Shown: positions 23,901-34,383, counted from the stretch's first letter. The stretch: DNA of 64,000 bases from Hormiphora californensis (GCA_020137815.1 CM035358.1:4856488-4920487); one strand, 5' to 3'. Notes: generated by a model from the letters alone, not told the origin. Translations and numbers: made by a program.

Positions 23901-26027
23901 TGTGCTTAAAGTTTCGTCGAAGAGCCCCGGGGGCTCTTCGACGAAACTTTAAGCACACTAAACTGCCCAAGGCGCACTGTAATCTTTTTGAGAATCAAGC
24001 AAAACAGGGTTCCAGTTCTGGATATTATAGAGGGACAACAATATCGTATATAGTTCTTGCTTTATGTGGAATTAGAATCAAGCTGTGCATAAAAGATTAA
24101 AGGACACCTGTTTTAATTCTCTGTCCCACTCCCAATAACAGTGTAGGGCCTACACACTCCAAGTGCACTGGCATTGTCATGAATCATGATCATGGATCAG
24201 GTTTCACTGTGAGAGAGTTCATGAACATTCAAAACGGAATCTTACAGTTACAAATTGAAATTGGAAACTGACGCCAGGTTCCAGATTGAGAGATGGGCGA
24301 TGAACCACGTAATTGTCATCATTCCGATTGGAAACTGGGAGCTGGAAACTGATACTATATACCATTACCAGGTTCCAATCTGTAACTAACCAATTAAACA
24401 CAAATTGCAACGCTTTCCCATCAGAAGATCATCAATCGCCGATAGATAGAATTCTAACATGGCTTCTACACGGCGTGCCTGGTGAAATTTTAACACGACC
24501 TAGAATGCAACGGGAAACCACCACTTGTACGTGGTAGCTGAGGGTCTACAGAATGGCGCTACGGTGCGGGAAAAAAAAGTCCATGCCCTAAAATCGTTTT
24601 TTTTTTACTTTTATTTGATTTGGGTCAAAATTGGCTATATTAAACGTGGTCCCGAAAAATCCATAATGACTTAGCACACGAAATATGTCACCCCCACCTA
24701 TTTTTGCACGTAGAATCGATTGCCGTTGAAGTCGAATCTCTAAAATGACTGTAAAATGGTCAAAAGTTGATTTTTTACCGTTTTTTGGAGGTTTTTGGCC
24801 CCTAAACCATTGAAAACGTTGAGATAGGAATTTGAAACTAGTGCCAATCGTTAAAATGGTCATTTTTCTACCAAGAACCAAGTTTTCGTGTATATCCGAT
24901 TTATGGTTAGATTTGGGCAAATTGTTGAAATCTGCCAACTAGGAGAACCGTAACTTGATTTTCTTGTTTTTTGGATTTTGGCATTTTTGACAAACTTCTG
25001 ATTGAAATGGTCAATCGGGACCATGCTTAAGTTGTTTATGGGACAATTTTCGACTAAAATCCAAGATTTCATACCAATCCAATAACAGATCGTTGATTTA
25101 TAGAAAATTTAAGTAGGCAAAACGGTCAAAATGACAACTTTTCTTGCTTATTTTTACCGTTTTGCCTACTTAAATTTTCTATAAATCAACGATCTGTTAT
25201 TGGATTGGTATGAAATCTGGGATTTTAGTCGAAAATTGTCCCATAAACAACTTAAGCATGGTCCCGATTGACCATTTTAATCAGAAGTTTGTCAAAAATG
25301 CCAAAATCCAAAAAACAAGAAAATCAAGTTACGGTTCTCCTAGTTGGCAGATTTCAACAATTTGCCCAAATCTAACCATAAATCGGATATACACGAAAAC
25401 TTGGTTCTTGGTAGAAAAATGACCATTTTAACGATTGGCACTAGTTTCAAATTCCTATCTCAACGTTTTCAATGGTTTAGGGGCCAAAAACCTCCAAAAA
25501 ACGGTAAAAAATCAACTTTTGACCATTTTACAGTCATTTTAGAGATTCGACTTCAACGGCAATCGATTCTACGTGCAAAAATAGGTGGGGGTGACATATT
25601 TCGTGTGCTAAGTCATTATGGATAAAAGTAAAAAAAACGATTTTAGGGCATGGACTTTTTTTTCCCGCACCGTAGCGCCATTCTGTAGACCCTCAGCTAC
25701 CACGTACAAGTGGTGGTTTCCCGTTGCATGCTAGGTCGTGTTAAAATTCCACCAGGCACGCCGTGTCTACTCTAGTAATTTTAAAACTTTGTAGATAGAA
25801 TTAGAAGCCATGTTTATCACATTAAAACGTGACAAAATTCTGATAACTGTACATTTAGCCGGGCTTTGAGTCGCCTGACAAAGGTATTTTCATCATGAAA
25901 CTCACTTGTTGAATTACTACTACTCAACAAAAAAACTCACCAGTAAAATAAGAGTTATAGCGAGAAGAATACGTTTAGTGCTCGTGTTCATCGAGTTCAT
26001 TCTATCAGCTAGTCCTCCTCCCGCCAT
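17948..26027 (-). CDS. M1 (aminopeptidase N-like) zinc metallopeptidase, type II membrane protein, 12 exons
   Basis: Exons: 25941-26027, 22354-22454, 22171-22261, 21737-21918, 21411-21555, 21100-21229, 20813-20927, 20550-20694, 20370-20437, 20000-20092, 19745-19848 and 17948-19605. All have GT-AG borders with matching phases; the total is 2919 bases, 972 residues. The N-terminus is a short basic cytoplasmic tail followed by a hydrophobic anchor (about residues 20-45) split between exons 1 and 2. Family marks in order: [17 protein letters not shown], the GAMEN exopeptidase motif at 344-348, the zinc site HELAHQW at 380-386 (HEXXH 380-384) with the third ligand Glu403 (NEGFA), and the catalytic Tyr476 in AYQKGAS. 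GAMEN-to-HEXXH spacing (36) and overall length match animal aminopeptidase N. It should cut neutral or basic N-terminal residues from peptides outside the cell; the exact substrate cannot be read. The C-terminal 552 residues lie in one exon, while the N-terminal half is in eleven exons of 68-182 bases. The segment after NEGFAT is unusually acidic/polar instead of the usual FEYLG. Confidence 0.95.
19838..19888 (-). repeat. duplicated 3' splice site before exon 11 of the aminopeptidase
   Basis: The 21-base segment spanning the acceptor (intron end ATTGTTTCAG plus exon start GTTTGGTAACC on the minus strand) occurs at 19838-19858 and again at 19868-19888, 30 bases apart. Using the upstream copy would add ten residues in frame directly after HELAHQW. 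The downstream copy gives the canonical HEXXH-18-E spacing, so it is the likely functional one. Confidence 0.85.
20443..20537. repeat. short minisatellite in intron 8 of the aminopeptidase
   Basis: Irregular repeats of ATGTTAGATGTTA and ATGTTAAATGTTA types fill most of this 111-base intron, between the exon 8 donor and the exon 9 acceptor. Confidence 0.85.
22820..23928. mobile_element. non-autonomous inverted-repeat DNA transposon
   Basis: About 30-base terminal inverted repeats begin GGGGCTCTTCGACGAAAC (22820-22849 and 23899-23928). The 1.1-kb interior has no transposase-like ORF. It lies in intron 1 of the aminopeptidase. A further copy of the left terminus follows directly at 23931-23960, so the right end is a near-perfect 60-base palindrome. 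Confidence 0.8.
23931..23960. mobile_element. solo terminus of the same inverted-repeat family
   Basis: Same sequence as 22820-22849 in the same orientation, abutting the right end of the preceding element. No matching right end was seen further on, so it is a truncated or nested second copy. Confidence 0.7.
24468..25766. mobile_element. large foldback element, family A copy 2
   Basis: Two arms of about 640 bases are inverted around a centre near 25140. Termini are ACACGGCGTGCC, as in 14129-15593. It sits in intron 1 of the aminopeptidase. ORFs on its two arms are mirror images of each other (24588-25072 minus and 25210-25625 plus) and show no protein motifs. Outside the termini a short inverted pair (AACATGGCTTCT near 24456 and AGAAGCCATGTT near 25802) extends the symmetry. 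Confidence 0.9.
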
Positions 26028-26305
26028 CTTGGTGAGCGGTGTGCTGGGGTGTCCCTACTGAGCTGCAGTGGAACTATATTGGGAGGGAGAGTTAGAAAAT
26101 TGAACAAAAATATTATACCAACGAACGCCATTCGTTGAAATAAAATTTCCCAAGGTTAGGTAACCAATCACATTCGGCAAAATCACAACTGAAACTCATA
26201 AAATAACGGCATATGGAGTAGTGGAAACAGATGTTTCTCGGAGAAGACATTGGATCCGTGATATATGCGGTATTGAGTTCATTATCCATTAAGGCAGCTG
26301 GCAGA

Positions 26306-26310
<5 letters not shown>

Positions 26311-26383
<73 letters not shown>
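26311..26383. repeat. (GA)n microsatellite in the aminopeptidase 5' flank
   Basis: Pure GA array of about 36 units, 284 bases upstream of the aminopeptidase start codon. Confidence 0.97.
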
Positions 26384-26386
<3 letters not shown>

Positions 26387-26884
26387 GAAGAAGCTACTTT
26401 TGTTATTGAGTTAGTTCTCATCATGTGACACACAAAGTTCATCTTGTGATGGACGGGGTGCTCCTACATGAACGAGTGCAGTCATCTCCATGCCACTGGA
26501 TCTCCATCTAGATGTAGAGGAGTGACAACTATAGCTAGCAGATTGGATCATTTACCCAAATGAGGGAGGGAGGAGAAAGAAGTGAGTGAGGCTGAATGGC
26601 TGCCATGCTACGCAGTCGCGACGGGGAACAAGCTGTAGCCGAGATGGGAAGCAAGACGTGAGTGAAGTGGCTGTGTAGGAAGAAATCCTATACCAGTACC
26701 ACTGCCTTATATGAGGGATTTTGTCTCGTTTAAAATGGCTCCATCCAATTCTGGGTGGGAGGATGACAGGTGCTCAATGTCCAGGACCTCGTCCTCACAT
26801 GAGCTGTCTCGCGCCAAAGTTCCGATCTACGAATAACGAACACAAAACAGGATGTGCGATGCCGGCATTTGACGTTGCTGTGAG

Positions 26885-26995
26885 GCAGGAACCGACCGAA
26901 TCAGGAAATAATGGTCCCTGATTGGCTGATAACCAGTCACGTGACCTAAATAACGAGTTCTGATTGGTTGTTTACTTGTTTCGGTCGGTTCCTGC
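26885..26995. promoter_or_regulatory. candidate promoter: inverted 15-mers around CCAAT and CACGTG motifs
   Basis: GCAGGAACCGACCGA at 26885-26899 is repeated in inverse at 26981-26995. Between them are two ATTGG (inverse CCAAT) motifs (26921-26925, 26963-26967) and a palindromic GTCACGTGAC (26936-26945). It lies about 0.9 kb upstream of the aminopeptidase start and could serve that gene, but no transcript evidence exists here. Confidence 0.35.
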
Positions 26996-27802
26996 TGTGA
27001 GGGGTGGGGTGGACGTTCCCAATTGCAATAAGGACACATATCTCTATTGTGAATAATTCTGGCCTAATGTCCTCACTAAAGAGAGAAGCAGGTTTTTATC
27101 TCTTGTATAATTCAGTCGAGTGGTAGAAGCAAAATAATGGTTGTAGCAACCAAATAACAATGAAAAGAAAGAATTGAGGTCACCGGGTGAATTCACCTGC
27201 CACCTGTATTCACGTTCCCGTACGGATAAAGTTACGTGTGACTGGATCCTGTGATTCTTGAGTGATTCGTTAAGTTAACCACATTATGTGATGTACTCAA
27301 CTGTTGTGGATTGTGAAAATGAAACATCTCTTGATTGTATCAACGCAGTGCAGTTGGCGGAGAGAAACTCGATACAGTGCATAGATTGGTGTGTAACAGT
27401 GGGCAAGGGGAGGGAGGAAGGGAGCTACCGCGGGATTACCGTTTGTCCGTTTGATTTAGCACTTCTGGGACTGGGAGAGAAATCAGGACTATTATAATAG
27501 TCAGCCTGCAGTCAGATATAAATCTGCCCCTGATCATGACATTGACATTGACCCGCCCCTCAAATGAGGCTCATGACATTTTCCGGCTTGTTGTATGACC
27601 TTCCAGTTCCATTTATCCCCATCCGAACCGTTTGAACAAACTTAAAGTCAAGATTTACAAAAGCCATTTATATGTTGTAACATTTTACATTAAATAGTAG
27701 TCACACGTATAACATTGTTTTGGTTGATAAATTACTACAGACTCATAAAACACCTAATAAAAATATATATTGCTCCTTCTCTCCCTCTCTTTTTTATCCT
27801 TC

Positions 27803-27803
<1 letters not shown>

Positions 27804-27879
<76 letters not shown>

Positions 27880-27880
27880 A
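27804..27880. repeat. (CT)n microsatellite
   Basis: CT array with one CTTT interruption near its right end. Confidence 0.95.
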
Positions 27881-28257
27881 TTTCCTGTCAAATGTGAAAT
27901 TGGATTGGTAATATGTAGTGGTATAATGACGGCTCTGAATTTTCAGGACTAAAATCAATTAAACGAGAACCAATCAAATACTCTCTATTTCACATTTGGT
28001 AACTCATAAAAACTCACAAATGTGGTGTTCATATGTCGAGCGAGACAGAATGAACAACATAATTGTTTAGTAAATGTACCAGACACCAGCTCATTAGCTC
28101 TCTTCCTAAATTTATAACACCTAAACTATGAGTTACTATCAGTAAAACAGTCGGATCCCGATTTACTGGCCGCTTTATCGGTTATCCGGCCTGTATGAAT
28201 GTATGACCCCGACCGATATATCGTTCGGGTAATTCATTCGGACCCCGACTGTATTAT

Positions 28258-28513
28258 AGTCGGATTTTTTGAAGTTGTCACCCCGCTGGGTGGCGCACGA
28301 TTTTTTATTTGTGCGTCGAAAACATGTTTTGGCTCTCACGCCTTTGTTTCTTGGACAATTTCGTCAAACAAAAACTTTACGGACTCACAAAATTATGCTC
28401 TTTCAGATGATGTGCGGTTTTTTGCCGAAAAGGGAGAGCAAGTGGGGGCTGTCACGTGCAAATACGACGCCACGCGACAAAAGGGGGGGGTGACAACTTC
28501 AAAAAATCCGACT
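28258..28513. mobile_element. small inverted-repeat element (MITE-like)
   Basis: Terminal inverted repeats of about 27 bases (AGTCGGATTTTTTGAAGTTG followed by TCACCCC; inverse at 28487-28513) bound 256 bases. The surrounding sequence also shows weaker inverse similarity (CAGTCGG-type and GTCCGG-type motifs), suggesting nested insertion. Confidence 0.7.
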
Positions 28514-29049
28514 TTACCTTCCCCCAAACAGTCCGGTAAATCGGAGTCCAACCAAAGATATTTCGAAAACTATATAAATAGCCTAAAATTTTCTCATAAC
28601 ATGCTATTGAGAAAAATTAATGCTCCAGTTAAAAAAAACTAGGTATCCTATACTTTTAAATCGCTCATAATTTGTATAAGCGGTAGACAATTACATAACA
28701 CCTACACAACACACAAATGTACACAAAAGTACACAAATATGTAGCTGTACATTTTGTGTATAGATCGACATTTATGTCCAAAAAAGGAACACAGAACACA
28801 CACATGACTCCTTCCTTCTATATTTCAACTCGCATTTTGATCTTGACACCCAGTGTCATATTTTGCATTTAAAATACAAGAGTTTATTAATTAAATAACT
28901 CGGAAAATAAAAAGTTTTCAATTTTCGACCCTGTCCAAAATGAACAACTGTATGGATCGTAATAGTTCGATTATCCACGATATTTCAACATCAGTCTGGG
29001 ATTCAGTTTCACATTTTGATACGTTGTTCTGAGAGATTCCACTTTCTCA

Positions 29050-29105
29050 GTTGCTATGGTAACCACACCGGTTGCTATGGTAACCACACCGGTTGCTATG
29101 GTAAC
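29050..29105. promoter_or_regulatory. three tandem RFX-type X-box palindromes
   Basis: GTTGCTATGGTAAC occurs at 29050-29063, 29071-29084 and 29092-29105, with a 21-base period. It matches the two-half-site X-box bound by RFX factors in animals. The array begins just downstream of the GPCR stop codon (29112, minus strand), so it lies in the 3' UTR or flank. Confidence 0.5.
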
Positions 29106-29111
29106 ACCCTT

Positions 29112-32100
29112 TCACACGGGTGTGTGGATGGGTTGGGCGCACCTGCACCTATCCTGACCGCAGCTGCACCACACCAGAATGGGCTCAACTTCTTCTTCTA
29201 TAACCTGGAGTAGGAAGAAATGGGATGTTAAAATGGGGGTGTTAACATGGGGGTGTTATAGAACGAGAGTGAAATATAGTGAGGTAGAAATGGAGTGAAA
29301 TTAGGAAAGTGGTTGAGCAAGCTGCTGGAGTTAGGAAAGAATTAACTAATTAATTAACTAATTAATTAACTTGATTAGTAATTACCTCTCGATGTATTTG
29401 GTTGATTCTCTCTCCGCTGATCCTCCTTCCTCCAGATGCAGCCTGGTCTGCACTGGGCCGGTGAGACTCTGCCGAATTCTGGAAATGTATGGGTTAAAAT
29501 GGGAGAAAACAGCAGGGATTTTCTTGTATTGGTACTCATTGGTGGCTAACTCAAACTTTAGTGAAAACTGCATGTCTCTACTAGAGACTCTAGCATACTT
29601 TTGAAAATCGAGCTAAAACAGTAAAACATGCGAGACTTTTGGATTCTAGAAAAACAATGTCTGACTGACCTGTCGTTTGTATGATTCATTCTCCCTGCTT
29701 GAGGCAAGGGAGGTAAGCTGAGTGAGGGGTTCTGGTACCACGCCTCGGGATAATAGGGGATCGAAGCCTGCAGGGAGAATTGAGGTTTATATATTCTTGG
29801 GTGAGAAGTTCCAGCTTTCTCAACAACGGTGTTATCATTCGTTATATGGGTGGGAAATCCATGTAACTACAAAACTGGTGGTTGATTTTTTCAAATTTTG
29901 CAACTACACGGTTGTAACGGGGAAGTGCGGGGATTTAAAAAGTTCCCAGTTAACTGGTAAGCGAAAATTTGGGATTGGTGGGTTCTAAAAGTTTTCTAGA
30001 GGAACAAATCTCGAGTATTTTGGTGCAGTAGTAGTTTGATTTTGAGGAAGCTGAAAGGGTTTAGTTGCCGGGTGGTTTACTGTTTAGATGGTTATGTTGG
30101 AAGCAATAATGGGGATTGCGAACTTCAAAAAGGACAATACAACTAAGGGATCGCTTAACCACTATTCTATGCGTAGCGAGAAAAAAAGCTCGCTACGACG
30201 AGAAAAAAAGGGGATTGAGCAACTCCAAATGAATTCATGAGGAAACTTTATACCGAGTTTACACACCTGATCGATTGTTGATGGTGACTTTAATAACGAC
30301 ATTGTCCATCTCACTTTGGAATATTTTGGGGCACAGCGACTTACAGAGCCGCCTCCTGAGGGCCTTGGCATCCTGGGATGGAGAATATCACGGTCGCTTG
30401 GTAGTGGGAAAACGGTAATGGAAAACGAAGATACAGTAAGACGACACGCAACCGTGGCCAATCAGGTTGCTAGTACGTGCTGACACATGAACTTTTTGCC
30501 GCGCGTTATGCAACGTGTGTGTCTCATTACTGTATTTCGCGATACCGTATTTTGACTGCAAGCAGCACTGATACAGTGCTGCTTGCAGTCAAAATACGGT
30601 TAAAACAAAGCAGGGTGAGAAACAAGGAAATCAGGAATCCTGATAGACTGACCTAAAACTCAACATACCTTTCTGAGCTTTGTGACAGAATCAGATAGGT
30701 TAGTATTGAAGCGATCTCTGAGACTGTGAAGACACCCATTTTGTTCAATACACGCATAGTGCAGGGTATCACAGATAATTTCACCAAGAACTCGAAGGAG
30801 CTGCTTACACGCACCTGTAAAGAGTGGTGAGCTGGTTAGATGCTGTCTGGCGCCGCCGACCCCATCTGAGCGCACTGAGAATCAAATTGGGGTATGGGCG
30901 CCGCCATACAGGTTAGATGATAAGAAGAGCCTGCTATACAACAGGGAGAACAATAGAACAGTTCTATCGTCCATAGTTATGCAGGGGAGAAAGAGTGGGT
31001 ATGAGATGGTCACAAGAATTGTACTTATCTACATGCTTTTCAAGGGTATCCCCATGAGTTTCAGAATTAATTTTAACTTCACAGACCCTTCACAGGGACC
31101 AACTTACTTCACAGACCCTTCACACAGATCAAGTTAACTTACTTCACAGACCCTTCACACAGATCAAGTTAACTTACTTCACAGACCCTTCACACAGATT
31201 AAGTTAACTTACTTCACAGACCCTTCACACAGATCAAGTTAACTTACTTCACAGACCCTTCCCACAGATTAAGTTAACTTACTTCACAGACCCTTCCCAC
31301 AGATTAAGTTAACTTACTTCACAGACCCTTCCCACAGATCACTTACTTCACAGACCCTTCCCACAGATCAAGTTAACTTACTTCACAGACCCTTCCCACA
31401 GATCACTTACTTCACAGACCCTTCCCACAGATTAAGTTAACTTACTTCACAGACCCTTCCCACAGATTAAGTTAACTTACTTCACAGACCCTTCCCACAG
31501 ATCAAGTTAACTTACTTCACAGACCCTTCCCACAGATCAAGTTAACTTACTTCACAGATCCTTCCCACAGATTAAGTTAACTTACTTCACAGATCCTTCC
31601 CACAGATTAAGTTAACTTACTTCACAGACCCTTCCCACAGATCAGGTTAACTTACTTCACAGACCCTTTACACAGATCAAGTAAACTTACTTCTGAATTT
31701 CTTGCTAAGGAATGCACATATCATGGGATTGATACAAGAGTCGAGGAGTAATACCCAGTGTATTATGTTATAGTGAAATGGGGTGAGGGAGGCTAGCTTG
31801 TGGTCTTCAGATCTCAACAGCATTACCAGGATTACTGTGGTGGGCAGGGAACACAACATGAACGCAACCTGGGCAGGGGAATGAGGTGTTAATTAGGTGA
31901 TATAATTAGGTGTTAATTAGGTGTTATAATTAGATGGTATTGTTCATCCTAAATTAAGGGTACGCTAACCAAAAATTTTTTTCGAGTGCAGGGAAATCTC
32001 TCACCGCAGGGTTGTAGGCCATGCCAAGGAGACCTCAAATATGCAATTTTAGCCCTCAAGTCGAATTCATATTTTTGCTACAGCCGTTTTAAAATCGTCT

Positions 32101-34383
32101 TGAAAATTTCTGAAAAGACGTTTTTGACACCCTAAAAATACATTTTCAGGGCTAGAAGCTTAAAATTATGGGGATTTGAAGGGGATAGGAAGGTTTATCG
32201 ACACAAAAATTTTTATTAAAATCGGTGATGATTTTCGGTCGTGAGATTGATTTACTTTTTTCCCTCTTAAAGGCCCTATTTAGCAAAGTTCCGAAAGTTT
32301 GTGAAGGCTGTAAATTGGTGAAAAGTTGCGTCTAACGATTATCTAAGTGGCCACAAATTTTTGGCGTGTCCTTATTTGAGACAAGTTGTATAGAGCTTTT
32401 TTTGTGAAAGCCGTTTTTTTAGAAATAAAGAAATATCCTGTATCTCAAAAACGACTGATTTTAGAGACCTGAGACCAAGCTTAAACGATTCAGAAGGTCC
32501 GATTTTGGGGGGGTCTTCTGAGAGACATTTTTCTCCTACTTCAACGGTTTTCGCTGTAATTGCGAAAAACAAATCCTTTGAAGAGGGCAAAAGAGGAGTT
32601 CCGACAGCCTGCTTCGTGCTGCTTTTCCACCTTCTTGCTAAATCCTTTTTCGCAATTACATCAAAAACCGTTGAAGTAGGAGAAAAATGTCTCTCAGAAG
32701 ACCCCCCCAAAATCGGACCTTCTGAATCGTTTAAGCTTGGTCTCAGGTCTCTAAAATCAGTCGTTTTTGAGATACAGGCTATTTCTTTATTTCTAAAAAA
32801 ACGGCTTTCACAAAAAAAGCTCTGTACAACTTGTCTCAAATAAGGACACGCCAAAAATTTGTGGCCACTTAGATAATCGTTAGACGCAACTTTTCACCAA
32901 TTTACAGCCTTCACAAACTTTCGGAACTTTGCTAAATAGGGCCTTTAAGAGGGAAAAAAGTAAATCAATCTCACGACCGAAAATCATCACCGATTTTAAT
33001 AAAAATTTTTGTGTCGATAAACCTTCCTATCCCCTTCAAATCCCCATAATTTTAAGCTTCTAGCCCTGAAAATGTATTTTTAGGGTGTCAAAAACGTCTT
33101 TTCAGAAATTTTCAAGACGATTTTAAAACGGCTGTAGCAAAAATATGAATTCGACTTGAGGGCTAAAATTGCATATTTGAGGTCTCCTTGGCATGGCCTA
33201 CAACCCTGCGGTGAGAGATTTCCCTGCACTCGAAAAAAATTTTTGGTTAGCGTACCCTTAACACCGCATATCATACCATGGTATTATATATGTGGTGTTA
33301 ATTTAAGATGAACAACCCGGGTTATTATATAATATTAGACGAATGATCCCTTGATCGATTTATAAATATTCCCCTCCGAGGGTTCTCCAATAAAGTCATA
33401 AACTGGGGGGGGGGGGGAGAACACGAGAAAACAATAATTCTCTTCGCGGTGGGGGTAGTCGATGCTATAAATCTGACTTCTCTTTCCCTCTCTCCTTACC
33501 GTCATTATGACGAGCGGTATCACGATGCTGAGGTGGTTGCGTCTCTTGCTGTGGTGACGAGCGGGTAGCCGGGCGATGTAAATAAAAACGTAGGAATAGT
33601 TGAAGAGAATCACTATCAGAGGACCTATAGCAGGGGTATTTCTGTGATATTATATATACTTTTCTGGAGAGATTGCTTGGTAGAGCGAGAAAGCTTTCTA
33701 AACCTTTTAGGTTTAGATGGTTTTCTCGCTCTACCAAGGCCTTTAGTGGACATGTGCTTGAAACCCCAATATATATATGAGAGCATGTTCATGGCTGATC
33801 TAGAGGGAACACGTGTAATTTTACCTGGTATAACTAGAACGAGGAAGATTATAAAGTACCTGGTATAACTAGAACGAGGAAGATTATAAAGTACCTGGTA
33901 TAACTAGAACGAGGAAGATTATAAAGTACCTGATATAACTAGAACGAGGAAGATTATAAAGTACCTGGTATAACTAGAACGAGGAAGATTATAAAGTACC
34001 TGGTATAACTAGAACGAGGAAGATTATAAAGTACCACCGGTGTAGTCCTGCCATGAACGCATCAATTGCACAACTGAATGTAAGTGGGGAATACACGTAT
34101 CTATTCCAACCTAGGGAGAGAGAACATGTGAAGTCATTGGCTGTACAACTGGTTGGGCCACTCCAATAGAGGTGAACATGGGAATAATTTATTTCCGAAG
34201 TCTCTAATTTTCCAAAATATTTTGCAGATACGTCCAGTTTCACTCCCTTACCTAAGACGGGTAAAGCAGCCAGAATGACTGCAAATATCCAGATACACCC
34301 ACAAAGTAGTATAGCCACGGAGTGGGACATGGTTTCAGTACCACGTGACCGAGATAGTACTAGGTAGAATCTCTCTATTGAAC
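29112..34383 (-). CDS. class A GPCR, TM3-TM7 and C-terminal tail (exons 3-10)
   Basis: Exons: 34000-34383, 33500-33624, 31691-31868, 30669-30814, 30267-30372, 29670-29767, 29386-29478 and 29112-29204; every phase matches. Exon 3 opens with SIERF (the DRY-type ER at 3.49-3.50) and carries TM4 with Trp4.50 (IWIFAV) and extracellular loop 2 with cysteines. TM5 spans the exon 3/4 junction (VIPGPLIVILFNYSY, Pro5.50, Tyr5.58). Exon 5 holds TM6 (CSLP, Pro6.50) and TM7, where NPxxY reads NPMIC, so the Tyr is lost. Helix 8 (KKFRSACKQLL) crosses the exon 5/6 splice, confirming the donor at 31690. The tail is about 200 residues, Arg/Ser/Glu-rich, ending in a Cys-rich segment. Residue 7.43 is Leu, so it is not an opsin. 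Ligand unknown. No start codon or TM1-TM3 exon exists on this strand upstream; see 39416-40239. Confidence 0.85.
30384..30603. mobile_element. dispersed repeat (MITE/SINE-like), copy 1
   Basis: About 190 bases from AATATCACGGTCGCTT to GACTGCAAGCAGCACTG recur at 43265-43452 in the same orientation with scattered differences. A partial inverse copy lies at 61573-61628. This copy ends in a palindrome (ACCGTATTTTGACTGCAAGC mirrored to 30600). It sits in intron 6 of the GPCR, between exons 30669-30814 and 30267-30372. Confidence 0.75.
31078..31690 (-). repeat. 35-bp minisatellite whose unit carries the GPCR exon 5 splice donor
   Basis: About 18 copies, mostly 35 bases, with a shorter 27-30-base variant at 31340-31415. 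Read on the minus strand, each unit starts GTAAGTTAACTT and ends TCTGTGAA, so nearly every unit shows GAA|GTAAGT, a consensus 5' splice site. The first copy coincides with the real exon 5 donor (exon end at 31691). It is not a CRISPR array: units are contiguous, without spacers. Confidence 0.9.
31954..33261. mobile_element. large foldback element with TTAA ends, piggyBac-like non-autonomous
   Basis: Arms of about 640 bases are inverted around a centre near 32608. Outermost bases are TTAA followed by GGGTACGCTAACC, mirrored at the right end. A TTAA target duplication with 5'-GGG/CCC termini fits piggyBac-type transposition; the TIR sequence differs from families A and 22820-23928. No transposase ORF; mirror-image ORFs on the arms are artefacts. 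It lies in intron 4 of the GPCR. A small palindrome (33262-33301, AACACCGCATAT to ATATGTGGTGTT) abuts the right end. Confidence 0.85.
33675..33740. ncRNA. miRNA-precursor-like hairpin in GPCR intron 3
   Basis: A 66-base stem-loop: an 18-pair outer stem (GCTTGGTAGAGCGAGAAA against TTTCTCGCTCTACCAAGGC), an internal mismatch, then an inner stem TCTAAACC/GGTTTAGA with a 5-base loop. The size and single bulge suit a pre-miRNA, but a small transposon relic is as likely. Confidence 0.3.
33823..34032 (-). repeat. 35-bp minisatellite spanning the GPCR exon 3 splice donor
   Basis: Six contiguous 35-base copies starting at 33823, 33858, 33893, 33928, 33963 and 33998. On the minus strand each unit encodes the end of TM5 and then the donor ATACCAG|GTACTT. 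The copy next to the coding sequence (exon end 34000) gives the correct phase for exon 4. Extending into the second copy reaches an in-frame TAA. Confidence 0.95.

Larger units (their letters stand above)
26996..29049. other. intergenic region between aminopeptidase and GPCR
   Basis: Holds a (CT)n array at 27804-27880, the inverted-repeat element at 28258-28513 and AT-rich sequence. A minus-strand AATAAA at 28888-28883 may be the GPCR polyadenylation signal. No exon recognised. Confidence 0.45.

Noticed and set aside
24588-25625. Mirror-image ORFs of 70-116 codons on both strands
   Set aside because: They are the two arms of a foldback element; identical peptides on opposite strands are a consequence of the palindrome, and no domain is visible.
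31078-31690. CRISPR-like array
   Set aside because: Units are contiguous with no unique spacers, the setting is an animal intron, and the unit is a splice-donor minisatellite.
32372-32854. 160-codon minus ORF and its 112-codon plus twin
   Set aside because: Same reason: arms of the TTAA-flanked foldback element.
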